NCBI GenBank assembly: GCA_905182985.1
Contig: CAJJDN010000052.1
Coordinates: 426,850 to 490,849, forward strand
Length of the DNA stretch: 64,000 nt
Direction: 5' to 3'
Source of the DNA: Paramecium sonneborni
Taxonomy: Eukaryota; Ciliophora; Oligohymenophorea; Peniculida; Parameciidae
Of the stretch, positions 47,643 to 61,080 are shown one piece after another. Numbering within the stretch: the first letter of the stretch is position 1; each line of letters opens with the position of its first letter. The position numbers and the translations under genes are program-made. The notes under the pieces were generated by a model, which saw only the letters and a program-made list of their open reading frames with translations, had not been told where the DNA came from and ran no database searches.

Positions 47643-50600
47643 ATGAATCTTATCGTCAAAAAAAATTGGAATATAAGAGAAAAAGTCTTTTAAATTCAAT
47701 TAATAAAAACATTTTAAATTTAAAAGAGAAACAAGCAACACATGGAAAATTTTCATAAAACTAGACTGAAGTAACATTTGATTGAAAATTTATTGTTTAT
47801 CCATTAGTTTTACTAAGTGCCAAAAAATTTACAATATTTAATTTTCTCTCTTGGTACATATCAGTATATCACTTACTTATAATTGCCATAATTCAATGAT
47901 AAAATAAGGTTGTTGTATCAATAATTTAATTACTAATTTTTGATTACCTATCTATCAAGATTTGATATTGCATTTTGTACTTAAATTAATTTAGAGGAAT
48001 CATAATATTTATTAAGTTTAAGCTTGATATTAATCTTAATAATATTCCCTTATATTTTGGTCATAATAATAAAAAACAAAAAATTATTTTATTAGAGCTC
48101 CTTATTACATTCATTAATCAATGTTTCATCTTTTATTATATAAATATTTTAATAATATTTATACATTCCATTAAGTATACATATCCTGAAAAGCTTTGAC
48201 TTAAAATTAACATCTTTTACACAAATATATGTGTCATTTATAGATTATGTACTTTAGTTACTGTATATCATATAATTTATAAGCTACACTTTAATAAGAA
48301 ATTTCAAAAATACTTTGATAATTCAATCTATCCTAATAATTTTAATTTCTTCCTTAAAAATTTAACGAGTTTTCGAATTTCACACTTCTTAATCATTTGA
48401 ACAAAAAATTATATTATTATTTTCTTGTTTTGGATTTGTATTAGGATGCAATACCTTGATTTTCTACTTATTAGATAACTATTAAATATTTGTAAATATC
48501 CTAACAATAATTTTATTTTTATTATTCTATTTTGTTTTAGATTAGGAATTCCAAGCTTTTGAAATGAACTAACTAACAACATTTATAAAAAAGAAAAAAA
48601 AACCTTTTTTGAAATACCTATTTTGTAAATTGATAAACAAATAACTTAATAAAACTTAACAGTATATAATGAATTCTATAATTTATTAACATTATGGATT
48701 TTAAGGTTACAATTCAAAAAATGCATATGAAAATTTATTTGAAAATTTAGATTAAGAAATTGAATTAAAATTTTAAAGTAAATAACTTTCAAACTTAAGT
48801 AAATTAATATCAGAAGATAGGTTTTTTGATATTTAATATGTATCGATTCTTTATTAATTGAAATTCTATAATTTGGCATATAAATAAATTATGATAGCCA
48901 ATAGATAAAATGATTTGAAATAATTAAACTAAAGTTCTGAAGCTAACTAAAAAGAAAGTGATTTTTCAAGATTATAAACTTTTAATAATTAAGCTAAAGT
49001 TTCTATTAAATCTTTAAGCAAATCAGTAAAGTCTAATTCTGAAGATTTAAATAATCTTATCTAAAAAAAAGCTATGAAAAAGAATAAATTATTGATATCT
49101 GTTAAAGAGAAAGTTTCAATGATAACATAAGCATAAATGAATATCTTAAAATATTCGATTCGTCAAAATATTAAATCCTAATTTTAGATTATTAATAATA
49201 AAAAATATAAATTTGATGAAATTTAATTAGGAGTCGAGATGTTTTTGAAAAATGAAAAAAGAAATAACAATTTAAGAAAAGCAATAGTTAGATTATTATA
49301 AGAAAAAATAAAATTTTACACATAGTTTGTCAATAAAAAGATATTGAATCATTAAAAACTTTTTGATTCTGCTAAAAAAATTAGTGGTTTGATGTATAAA
49401 ATTGAATAAAAATTGAACTAAAGATATTGTTAATACCCAAGTCACAAAATATAGTCTACTTTAATTTATTTTTAGGCAGAATTATAAAATAATTTTATAG
49501 AAGCACACCGAATAAAGAATTTAACATCAATTTCTGAATAATAACTGATTGATATTGATTAAAATCTATAAGTTTCTTTATTCTCTAAAGATGTTATTTA
49601 TATCAATGTAGCCCAATTAGAAGATTAAGGAGATTTATTAGTACTGAATTGTTCTGAAAACACATAAAAGTTCTTTGAATTTAATAATGAACAATATAAA
49701 CAGTTTAAATTAATTAGTCATATACTTCCAGAATTTATATTGAATGAACACAACATATTAGTAAATAGATTTATTTAAACTGGCCAAGCAAAGTATTACT
49801 TATCGTATTTTCCATCCTTTTATAAATCAAAAAATAATTTTGTTAAATGTTGTGATTTGTTATTTGATATGCATTTTGATGAATACTATTTATTCAGATA
49901 CTCAATTTTCTTATAGAATAATTCTTCCACTAAATCTTATATATTTGCTGATGTTAATGAACAATTAGGAGGATTTACAGAGTCATTTTTTGAAAAACTA
50001 AAATATTCTAGTACATTTATTACCTAGATGAGTGATTTTAATTTTAAAATAATAAATATGCAACTCATATTTCCAGAATTCCAAACAATAATTAAACAGT
50101 AAAAAAATAGCATTTAAACAGAATTAAAATTTATAAAACAGGATGCATTTTTACAATATTTAGAATAATCTGATCATAAACTTAATATTTTCGGACTTTG
50201 GAATGACTAAAAAAATGTTAATTCATACCTTGTTGATATTAATATTTAATTTCAAAGTATTTGGGATTTTAATTATTACATAATTGAAATAGCAGATTGC
50301 AGACCTTAACATTAAGAAAATATGATATCTTTATAATTAAATAAATCATAAAATGATATAGAGAAAATGTTTTTTTTGAGTTAATTAACAGAATCTGAAG
50401 CCTAAGCTAACAATGCAAAAAATTTTAAGAAAAAATCAGTTTAATTAAATTTGGATGAATAATAATCATCTTAGGAAGTGATTTTAACATCAAAATTGCC
50501 TGCTGTTTACATTTAGAATATTCCATAATAAGAATTTGAGCCAAATATTTTAAGTCCAAATTCAAGTTAAATAGGGTTAAATGAAATTTCCTACTAGAAA

Positions 50601-52627
50601 TAACCTTAATCTTAATAACAAGATTATTTTAATTAAAGTATGCGTGATAATTCTTATAGTATACAAAAATCAATTCTATAAATATAACATCAAAACATCC
50701 TTCCAATAGAATAAAAAGAAGATTTTTTTGAAGAATAATTTAAGAAAAACACATCTCTCACATCTAAATAAACTGGTATATAGAAATCTTTATTTTATAA
50801 AAAATATGAACTCATACATGATTAAAAATTTTCATAGGTTCCAGCATCTATGAATAAAATATTGGTGTTTATTCTGTCTAGTTTAATCATCTGTCTTATT
50901 TTTTATGTAATTGTACTTACTTTGGTTTAGTAGGACTTAACTAGATTTATTGCTGAAATTGATATGATATAATTGCATTCTGGTGTCATGGTACCTCATG
51001 ACTTCTATTTTTAAATGAGATTTACTATATTTACTTATACAGGATATTTAAATAAGTAGATAATAACAAGAGAAAGATTCAATAATTTAACAGATCTTTT
51101 TTATAATAATATGAAGATTGGTTATGATGAATTCAGGAATGGTTTCACAGATCAATTAAATAATCAATATCTTTAACCATTTTATAATGATAAAAACGTA
51201 ACTGTTTACTACATGTATGAATTTGGTCTAAATACTTATCCAGTAACATATAATGTTAGGGAAGTGTTTTTCACTTTTCTAACATATTATTATGAATTTC
51301 TTTTGAGATTTTAAGCAAGATTAAGTCCAGCAAATTAAACATATTAAGTATTTCAATTTGCAAATGCATTTAAATTGCATTAACTTCTTGAGACTTTAGC
51401 CTAGGAGGCATGGGATTATTCAAAATAAAGAAGTGTTACAATAAAAGATAAATGGAATTAGATATGGATGATATTTTTAATCTTTAGTATTTTGCCAGTA
51501 GGTCTAGCTATTTATTATGTTAGAGTTTATAGATAGTTACAAGATAAATACTTGAATTTATTTAGATATTTTTCAAGTATTAAAATTTAAAGAGAAATTG
51601 ATAAAACTAAGACTTTGATAAAACAGTTAAAGTAGAATCCAGATCGTTTATATCATTACAAATTTGAGGTAGAACAATTTGAAGAATAAATAATTTATGA
51701 GAAAGGAATAATCGAAAAAGAATAGCAAAAGTACAAGGAAGCAAAATACTTACCTTAATTTAAGAAATTACCAATAACCTTATCAGTAATAATTCTGTTT
51801 GGAGTTTGGATTCTTTTTTTTTTATTTAGTTTCTTTAGTAATTAGTAAGTTTAATAATATTTAAATAAGTATCCAAACTCATGCGACCTTTATAAATTTT
51901 TATAAAATATGTCATTAAGTACTGGATCTCTTCCAAGGGTTAGAGATTTTAAATTAACATTTCCATCATTACCATTCATAAGAGAAGAGGACAGTGTATT
52001 ATTTTATGAGACAATAAGAGATAATTTGAATGATATATCAGAATTTCTTATATTGTGTTTGAATTTTAATCCAGATTTATATTATTCATCAGAGGAGTTT
52101 TCAGAATATTTCAATGATATTCAATCCTAAAATATATGTGAAGTTTTAGGAAATGATCAAGTTGGATTCCTGGATTATTATTGTAATATTTCTTTTAATG
52201 GAAATTTGAAATTGGGGTTGCTGCCAACTATCAAATATATATACAATATAATTTAACAGGAACAATCGATTAATAATTTTACAAAGAGAGTTGAATATAC
52301 ATTTTTAGAAATGGAAGGAGGCTTGATAGTAACAAGAGCATTTTAATATATGACAAAAGTATTTAAAAAGGGAATGGTTACAATCACATAAGAATAGATA
52401 AATATTTCGAATGTAAAATATGAAATATAAAATAGGCTCTATCTATATGTTATATAGTATTAAATATCCTGTTAATCATATATTTTTCTAGTATCTTGCC
52501 ATTGATGATGATTAAGGAATTGATTTAAGTAAGAAGATTTGTAATGATTGTTCCAAGAACTGTGTTATTGTTGGATGATCAATTTGAGCGTCATGCTCGA
52601 ATGATTGGAGTAAATGAGAAATACTGA
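47643..52627 (+). CDS. Giant multi-pass PAS/TmcB-like membrane sensor, copy 3
   Basis: A 1,653-aa protein with one 23-nt intron at 52413-52435, at the same protein position as the intron of copy 1. The layout is as in the other copies: N-terminal helix cluster (LLSLSLILILIIFPYILVII), TPR-like region, PAS-like block near residue 770 (IFADVNEQLGGFTESFFEK), then four helices with large loops, and a C-terminus (LLLDDQFERHARMIGVNEKY) that is clearly closest to copy 1. The frame is open upstream of the chosen ATG back to about 47460 without another ATG, so the true start could be further 5' if a short exon was missed. It probably arose with copy 1 by duplication within this locus. Confidence 0.82.
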
Positions 52628-52700
52628 TATTTTTAAGATTTTTATTTTGGAAATAGGTAATATTAAAAAAAATATATATTATTATTTTTAAATTATTGAG

Positions 52701-53277
52701 ATGAGTTCATTTAAACATGGAGTATTTATTTTAATTTTACTTTCAACCTGTGGAGGAGAAAAAACAATTAGATCAAGTCCATTAAAAAATATAACAGCAT
52801 ATACAAACTGTTCTCAAAAATGGTTTGATAAAGAAATGCTGGGATCAAAAACAATATGTTCATCTGGTAGTATGGTAAGTAGTTTAGCTATGATATTATA
52901 ATCAAGTAGTAGAACAATAAATAGTAGGCCTGTTAATCCAGAAGTTTTGAATAGGTATTTGATAACAAAAAATGGGTATAAAGAAGATGGTGAGATTAAT
53001 TTTGCTGTTTTGAATGAAATTGGCTTACATTTGGTAAGAACTGTCTCAGATCTTGGCACAGCAATGGGTATCATTTTAGTTAAATTTAGAATATTACAAG
53101 AATGACTTTTACATAGTATTGAACTTAAATTTCGGAAAAAACTATGGCGTTTTGATAGGATACAAAGAAATAGATAATTAGATAACTTAATATATCATAA
53201 ATAACCCAATTAAACCTAGTGAAAATATTATTGATCCAAAAGATATCACTGTGGCCTTAATATTTAGAGTTGTTTGA
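52701..53277 (+). CDS. Secreted C39-like (papain-fold) protein, probably inactive
   Basis: The N-terminus (MSSFKHGVFILILLSTCGG) is a signal peptide. A 28-nt intron (53034-53061) gives 183 codons. The body resembles the C39-like_2 papain-fold family: a region SGSMVSSLAMILQSS where active members have GCAMTS, then PVNPEVLNRYLITKNGYKED (the family's 'N..yL...GY' segment), and a C-terminal FGKNYGVLIGY segment where active members have a His. Both the catalytic Cys and His seem to be replaced (Ser and Asn/Tyr), so it is likely a non-catalytic binding or structural protein. The one cysteine at ICSSG is two to three residues earlier than expected and could shift this conclusion. Confidence 0.65.
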
Positions 53278-53338
53278 CAATATCAATAAGACAATAACAG
53301 TTATTAAATAAAATATTTTAACATAATCTCATTAATAC

Positions 53339-55049
53339 TCAATAATCATCTGGAGCAATAACATCATCTATTTTCAAGATCATTTTGACAACCTAGGTGG
53401 CTAATTGGATTTGTTGTTTCTTCGAACTCAAAGTTTCATAAATTCTTTGTTCTTTCATATCTGTGGTACCCTGAAATATTTATTAAAATAATACTAATTC
53501 CATGCAATCAATGCCAATTCTATGATTATTTTCTTATAATTGTCTTGCCTTAGCTTAAGCAACTGATGTAATAGGGTTAAGACCACAATTATCAGCTAAA
53601 CAACTAGGAATTCCTTCAAGAGCATCAGCAAATGATCTAATAGCATATTATTCAACTGATGAAACCTAAAATATACTATTAAATTTACTTCATCAGCATA
53701 TTAAAGTACTTAGATTGCACATGCTAATTCAGCAGATCCTCCTCCATAAACAATTCTGTTATCTTTAATTAGGTTTCTGATAACACAGATGGCATCATGG
53801 ATTGATCTTTTTGCTTCATCTACTATCATTTGACTTCCTCCTCTAATAAGAATGGTGACTGCTTTAGTGCATTAGCAATTTTCTATGACAAGCATTCTTT
53901 CATTTGAAGTTCCAAATTAAACTTCTTTAACTGAACCTGCTTTTCCTAATTTTTCAGGAGTGATTTCTTAAAATCTTGGAATAATTCTAGCTCCTGTAGC
54001 CATGGCTATTAATTCTACATCAGTTCCTGAAACCCATCTAACTGCTGGTAGATTATTTTATAATAATAAATGATTAGCTTCATCATCAAAACCCCATTAA
54101 CATAATGCTATATTAGCACCACTATCTTTTACTAATTTAACCATATCAACAAAGTATTATTATTCTTATTAATATAATTTTTTATAATCTTCAGCACTTG
54201 AAATATTGATATTATGTTTAGTTTTTGGTTTTGGTGGTTCAAATGGACAAGTTAATAGACAGATTTTAGCATCATTAACTTCTTTAACCATTTATGGATG
54301 ACTCATATCTTTATCAATAAGAATTCCTGAAATTAATCTAGTATCTTCAACACTTCCTCCAGTTTTAGTTTGAATCTTAATCAAATCCAAATTCACATCT
54401 TTTCTATTTAAATCAGCAACATCCAAAACTGCAGTTACTGCTATTTTTCCAAGTTCTCTTTTTCTTTTAGATACAACTTTTGATCCAAGAGCTGTACATG
54501 CTGCTTATATTAAAGCTTCATGTTCATTTGCTTAAATATCAATTTCTTCAGATATAGTTTCTAAATGTTCTAAAATTTAGAATATCGAATAGTTACTTAT
54601 AGCTACATCACATGCTCTATCGAATCCATCACTAATTTTTAATGGATGAATTCCTTTATCTAACAAAGTCAGAGCCTATTCTAATAATTTACCTGCCAAT
54701 ACGACTACTCCTGTGGTACCATCTCCGATTTCTGCATCCTATGATTATGATAACTCTACTAATAATTTAGCAGTCGGATGTTAAATTTCCTATAATTAAT
54801 TATATAATATATTCATACCATTTTCTCTACAATAGTTGCACCATCATTCGTTACTGATACATCACCATCTGGAGATACTAACATCTTATCCATACCCTTT
54901 GGTCCTAGAGATGAAGATAGTGTATTTGCTATTGCTTTAGCTGCCAATATATTGCTCTTATATGCTTCTAAACCTTTCATTCTCTTCTTTGATCCTTGCT
55001 CTCTTAATATTATGTATGGTCTGCCATAATCATCAAATGCTAAACTCAT
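53339..55049 (-). CDS. CCT5: Chaperonin CCT/TRiC subunit epsilon (CCT5)
   Basis: A subunit of the cytosolic CCT ring that folds actin and tubulin with ATP. The N-terminus [19 protein letters not shown] is typical of CCT5; the ATP-binding blocks [28 protein letters not shown] and, near the 3' end, [16 protein letters not shown] are readable. Introns 54790-54818 (29 nt), 53666-53688 (23 nt) and 53471-53494 (24 nt) leave 545 codons, the usual length. It ends [11 protein letters not shown]. It converges with the C39-like gene (62 bp between stops). The start is 119 bp from the next gene on the other strand. Confidence 0.95.
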
Positions 55050-55168
55050 ATTTTAAATAAATTATTTTAAATTTAATCCTCACCTCACAAAACTCTTATT
55101 ATTAAAGTAACTTTATATATATAATTTACTATTAATTTGCTCCTTATTTTAATTTATTAATTATCAAT

Positions 55169-56432
55169 ATGCGTAATCGATTCTAAGCTTTCTCTTTCAA
55201 GAACTCAACCGATTCACTTAAATTCAATACTCCACTCACTTTAAATAAAATTAGATCATCTGAATCACATCAATTTGGATATGCAAATAAAAAATTCCTT
55301 TATATTTCAACCATCTTACCCAATTTTCAACCCTATTAACATATCATCTCTAAACTCAAAGATTAAAATATTAAAATCTAATAATAGAAATAAATCAAAA
55401 TGAGAAACAAAAGACATTTGATTTAAAAAAAGACCATCAGTGAAATTATTTAAAAATAAGAACCATAACCAAAAAAAAGAAGTAATAGACATCATAATAC
55501 TGTATTTTACAATCACTAGGCTAGTATACCAATTACTACTAATCTTTTTTCTAATGATTCTACTTAAAATCCCTCCAAAGATAATTCAAGACATTCCATA
55601 CAGTTACATAGATACAATTCATTTTCACCACGAAAACTTTATTTAGAAAAAAGGAATACAAAGTTTTAAACCTTTTCATAAAGATTAAAAACTTTTTACT
55701 TACCCATTACAGCCCCATTTGATTCTTAAACCATTCTCAAATTAGAAATGATAGAAGATGGAAGAGTTAGAGTTATTAAATAATAAGGTTCTCATGATGA
55801 TTTCTAAATTAATATAAGATTATATAAATTTGAGGATGAAGATAAAAATCTTGATGATCAAATCAAAAATCTAAAAACTAAACTTCCTACTTTGCATTAA
55901 GAAGATGATGAAGAAGACGATTAAAGTTATGATGATAATTTAGCCAATTTAAAATAGATATCAAATAACAATTAAAAATAAGCTTATAAAAATATTTTAA
56001 AATTTAATAGACGAAGTCTCTAAAGCCTTATAGATAAATAATAATTAGGAAAAAGCAGAATCAAAGAAATTTTGGCTACTGGTAATTTAATTTAATTACT
56101 TTTGTATAGAATACAGTTAAAGAGCATTAACTGCCAATTTGTCCCCTATAAGTAATTATAATCTTGGATATTCTCCTTTGCCATCTATCAAACTCTTAGA
56201 TGAAAAGAGAAAAAGACCGATTAATAAGTTACTTCCTTTAGATATTAAACCAGTTAGTCAATTTACATTCACCAATATCATTCCTATATTGCCACTTTCC
56301 AATATATCTCCATCTACTTAGTCAACTAAAAATAGTAATGCTAAAAAAACACTTTCAAGAAATATTATTAAAGCGGGAGGAAAAAAACATAAAAAAAATA
56401 TTACATTTGGATAATTGCTGATAAAAGTTTGA
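55169..56432 (+). CDS. Basic, low-complexity unrecognised protein, 411 aa
   Basis: One 28-nt intron (56082-56109) gives 412 codons. The protein is rich in K, R, S and N, with an acidic patch (EDDEEDDQSYDDN) near residue 235 and basic ends (for example KKTLSRNIIKAGGKKHKKN). No membrane span, signal peptide or domain is visible. The charge pattern would fit a nuclear or RNA-associated protein, but that is a guess. It lies divergent from CCT5. Confidence 0.65.
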
Positions 56433-56642
56433 AAACAAATATGATCTCATCCTAGAATATTGATTTAAAATATTGATATAAATTTTAACTAATTTAACAA
56501 TTTTATGAATCCTAGTTTGTAAATGTTTATTGAATTATAAAATTGCTTTGATAAATAATAATAACATTATTAATTAATAATTAAAAATGAAGAATCTTTA
56601 TATAAATAAAGAAATTTTAATTGATAACCTTAAATAATATTA

Positions 56643-59381
56643 ATGTAAAATAATCCATATCCTACTTCTGAGCTCAAAATAGAAGAACAAACATTCAAAT
56701 ATTTCAATTTAGTTGAATTATTTGGTGAAAAAGTAACCAGATTGCCATACTCAATAAGAATTTTATTAGAATAAGCAGTCAGGAATTGTGATGGATTTAA
56801 TGTAAAAAAGGAAGATGTTGAAAGAATATTGAATTGGGAAGAAACATCTAAAAAAGACACAGAAGTAGCCTTCAAACCCGCAAGAGTAATATTATAAGAT
56901 TTCACAGGTATGAATAATGAAAATTCTTAAAGGTGTACCTTTGGTAGTTGATTTAGCAGCAATGAGATCATAAGCTCAAGCAATGGGTAAAGATCCTTAA
57001 TTGATTAATCCCTTATGTCCAGTAGATTTAGTAATTGATCATTCTGTACAAGTTGATTATCATGGTAATAAAGATGCACGTGAATAAAATGAATAAACAG
57101 AATTTGAAAGAAATTTAGAGAGATTTAGATTTTTAAAATGGGGAAGTTCAGCCTTTAAGAATTTTGAAATAGTCCCACCAGGAAGTGGAATAGTCCATTA
57201 AGTGAATTTGGAATATTTAGCTAGAGTGGTGTTTGAGAAAGATAATTTATTATATCCAGACTCAGTAGTAGGAACAGATTCTCATACAACAATGATTAAT
57301 GGTTTAGGAGTATTAGGATGGGGAGTAGGTGGAATAGAAGCAGAAGCAAATATGTTAGGAGAATGTACTAGCATGGTACTTCCATAAGTAGTAGGATTCA
57401 AATTAACAGGATAATTGAGTCCTCATATATCAGCCACAGATTTAGTCTTAACATGTACAGAAATGTTAAGAAAGAAAAAAGGTATATAAAATATATAAAT
57501 CAAAAGTTGTTGGAAAATTTGTTGAATTTTATGGTCCAGGAGTATCAACTTTATCTTTAGCTGACAGAGCAACTGTTTCTAATATGGCTCCAGAGTATGG
57601 TGCTACTATGGGTTTCTTTCCAGTTGATAGCAAAACGATAGATTATTTGAAATAAACAGGAAGGAGTGTTGAGAAATGCAATTTAATTACATAATATTTG
57701 AAGGCAGCTAATTTGTTTTATGAGGAAGGGTAAACAATGTTTAGTGATACTTTGGAATTGGATTTATCAACAATATAAGCATGTGTAGCAGGTCCAAAGA
57801 GACCATAAGATAGAGTGACTTTAAATTAATTGAAATAAGAATTTAGTTAAGGTTTGACAGCACCAGTATCTTTTAAGGGATTTAATGTAAAAGCAAGTTA
57901 GGATGTTGAATTTGAATATTAAGGATAGAAATATAATTTAAATCATGGATCAGTTGTAATAGCAGCAATAACATCATGCACAAATACTTCAAATCCAGGA
58001 GTGATGTTAGCAGCTGGTTTAGTAGCTAAGAAAGCAGTTTAAGTTGGATTAAGTATTAGACCATATATAAAAACATCATTAAGTCCAGGATCATAATGTG
58101 TTACATAATATTATAAGGCAGCAGGATTAGATGTGTTTTTAGATTAATTAGGATTTCATAATACAGGTTATGGTTGTATGACATGTATTGGTAATAGTGG
58201 ACCAATTGATTAAGGAGTAAGTGAAACAGTTTAAAATAATGATTTGGTAGTAGCAGCAGTATTATCAGGAAATAGAAATTTTGAGGGAAGAGTACATCCA
58301 ATAACAAGAGCTAATTATTTGGCATCTCCACCTTTAGTAGTAGCCTTTGCTTTAGCAGGTAGAATGGATATAGATTTTGAGAATGAAGCAATAGGAGTTG
58401 TTAATGGTTAGAATATCTTTTTGAAAGATATATGGCCAAGTAGAGAGGAAATAAAATAATTAGAAGATCAAGTAGTTTAACCATAGATGTTTATTGACAC
58501 TTATCAATAAATAAAATAAGGAACAAAAAATTGGAATGAATTATAAGTACCAAAAGATTAACTTTATTAATGGGATGAATAATCTACTTATATTCATCAT
58601 CCTCCATATTTCTAAGGATTAAGTTTAGAATTACCAATAATAAATCCAGTTAATAATGCTTATTGTTTAGCTGTATTTGGTGATTCAATAACTACTGATC
58701 ATATAAGCCCAGCTGGTAATATATCTGCTAATAGTCCTGCTGGTAGATATTTAAAGGAAAAAGGAGTTCATTAAAAAGATTTTAATACTTATGGAGCAAG
58801 AAGAGGAAATGATGAAATTATGGTTAGAGGAACATTTGCAAACGTTAGAATTAAAAATAAAATGTTATAAGGAAAAGAATGTCCAAATACTATTTATGTT
58901 CCTACTAATGAAGTTATGGCTATTTATGATGCAGCAGAAAAGTATTTAAATTCAAATCAATAAACAATTGTTATTGGAGGAGCTGAATATGGATCTGGTT
59001 CATCTAGAGATTGGGCAGCTAAAGGACCTTATCTTTAAGGTGTTAAAGCTGTCATTGCTATTTCTTATGAAAGAATTCATAGAAGTAATCTTGCTGGAAT
59101 GGGAGTTCTTCCACTTGAATTTACTAATGGATAAACTGCTGAATCCTTAGGACTTACAGGACATGAATTATTCACATTGAATGTCAATAAAGATAATATT
59201 AAAGTATTCTATAATATTCTAAAATATATAGGTTAATCAAATTGTTGAAGTTGTTGTTAAGAAATCAGATGATACTACTTTCAATTTCAATACTCTACTC
59301 AGATTAGATACTGATGTTGAAATTGAATATTATAAACATGGAGGAATTCTTTAATATGTTTTAAGAAAAATATTAAAATGA
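56643..59381 (+). CDS. ACO1: Cytosolic-type aconitase / IRP1-like hydratase
   Basis: Interconverts citrate and isocitrate using a [4Fe-4S] cluster. The 886-aa length and sequence match the cytosolic aconitase/IRP1 and bacterial AcnA group rather than the shorter mitochondrial type: [48 protein letters not shown] (first cluster Cys), [12 protein letters not shown] (two more), and the swivel domain with [14 protein letters not shown] and [17 protein letters not shown]. Introns 56908-56932, 57482-57506 and 59204-59231 (25, 25, 28 nt) leave 887 codons. There is no obvious mitochondrial presequence. In ciliates this may be the only aconitase and serve in mitochondria; location is not decided by the sequence. 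The start is the first ATG before conserved sequence. Confidence 0.95.
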
Positions 59382-59409
59382 GTTTATAGTATCAAAATCA
59401 AAATTATAT

Positions 59410-60603
59410 ATGTTTATTTTATTTTATTTAACTATTGCTCTTGCTAAATTCACCAGAATCACCTTTCCTGTTAATGATGTTAGAGATAATATCTATTTCC
59501 TATAAAAATATGGAATTGATCTAGGAAAAGGTACATTCGCTTTTAGAGCCAGATTAACTAAACCATTTGATTAATAAACTGATGATTATGTCTATTTTCG
59601 ATTCCATATTTTCACTGATGATTATTGGCCTATGCAAAAAAGAGAATCTAAATGTACTAATAAAAGATCATTGGGCACTTTTTAAGAAAGAGAAAAATTA
59701 CCTTTAAATGGAGATTGGAGCAATCTTAAAGAAAAAAAAATTAATCTCTATTACAGAGATAAAATTTATATTGTTGCCACCTCAGATTGTGATGGCGAAT
59801 TAGCAAAGGTTGAAGGATACTATATTGAAATTGAAATCACTTCTTTAAATAATGGATCACATTTCTCTTGTGAAGATAATGGAATTTAAAAATTATATGG
59901 AATTCAAATTATTGCTAGTTTATTTATTGGTGCCTATTGTTTAAAAAAAGGAAAGGATGATTTATTTATTAAATATGTCATGAAAGTACTCTTTATAGAT
60001 ATCATTGCAGAAATATTATTTCTCTTTCATTATACAGTTTATTCATATAATGGAATGGGAATCTATTTATTTGATTTGTTAGGTAGCATTTGTAACAATG
60101 CTTCACAATTATTATTTGCATTTCAATTTGTGGCATTATCTCAAGGATGGACTATTACAAAGTAAGAACTCAATACTGTTTAATTCTTTCCTTTCATCTC
60201 TATGGTTGTATTATATTAATCCATTATTATGATCATTATTAAATATTTTGATGGAAGTGAAGATAAATATCATAATTTTTATGGAATTGGTGGATGGCTA
60301 CTAATGTTTTCTAAAATTGGATTGACTTTTCTTTATGGATTTGGAATTTTCAGACTTTTCAAGTAAGTTAAATAATAACAATTTATTTTTTTAATTGCTA
60401 TTGTTGGAATTTTATATTAAATTCATTATCCTGTTGTGGTCTTTATCTCAGAATTGTTTGTGGTACCCTATTGGAAAAATAGAGTTATTACAATGACAAC
60501 CATTCTTGTTTCACATTTATGCATGGTTTTTTGTGCTTTTATTTGCACTTCCAAATAAACTGCATATTTTTAATTGAAAAATTAGAGTTAGACTATAATA
60601 TGA
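59410..60603 (+). CDS. GPR180/TMEM145-like seven-helix membrane protein
   Basis: An intronless 397-aa protein with an N-terminal signal peptide (MFILFYLTIALA), an extracellular/lumenal domain of about 140 residues with paired cysteines, and seven hydrophobic helices. The block LFDLLGSICNNASQLLFAFQ followed by ALSQGWTIT is characteristic of the GPR180/TMEM145 transmembrane domain. Members are orphan receptor-like proteins. The start is only 28 bp after the aconitase stop codon, on the same strand, so its promoter must overlap the aconitase 3' end. No start upstream in frame. Confidence 0.85.
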
Positions 60604-61080
60604 ATATTATATTAAAATTGTAAACAATTTATACATATGAAAAAATAAACATTTAAAAAACCAAATTCATTAAATACTTTTACATCTTTTTATTATCATT
60701 CATAAAGATGAAAATCTCAATATAAAATTAATTAAATTAGAAGTTTAATGTAAAACAGATTAGAAGAGAAATAAAGACTGATTTTTATAAATTAATTATT
60801 TAAAAATGTTTAATTTAACGAATGAGATTCAAATTATATGAATGTTTAATTAATTTTGAATTAAATATTCAAATATTTTCAAACTTTCATTATTTTTATA
60901 TTGACTTTTAACAAATTTTAAAAAATTAAGTTTAAATTCAAATCAAAGTGGTTAATATATGAAGAATGTGAAAAATCTTCTTTAAATATAATTAAAAAAA
61001 ATGATTATATAATTGAAGATATTTTTTTTGTATTAGAATAGAGCAATTTTGATTTATATAAATTTAATATTTTTGATTAA
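60604..61080. other. 477-bp intergenic stretch
   Basis: Very AT-rich, between convergent genes. No gene or clear terminator signal; long T and A tracts only. Confidence 0.45.
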
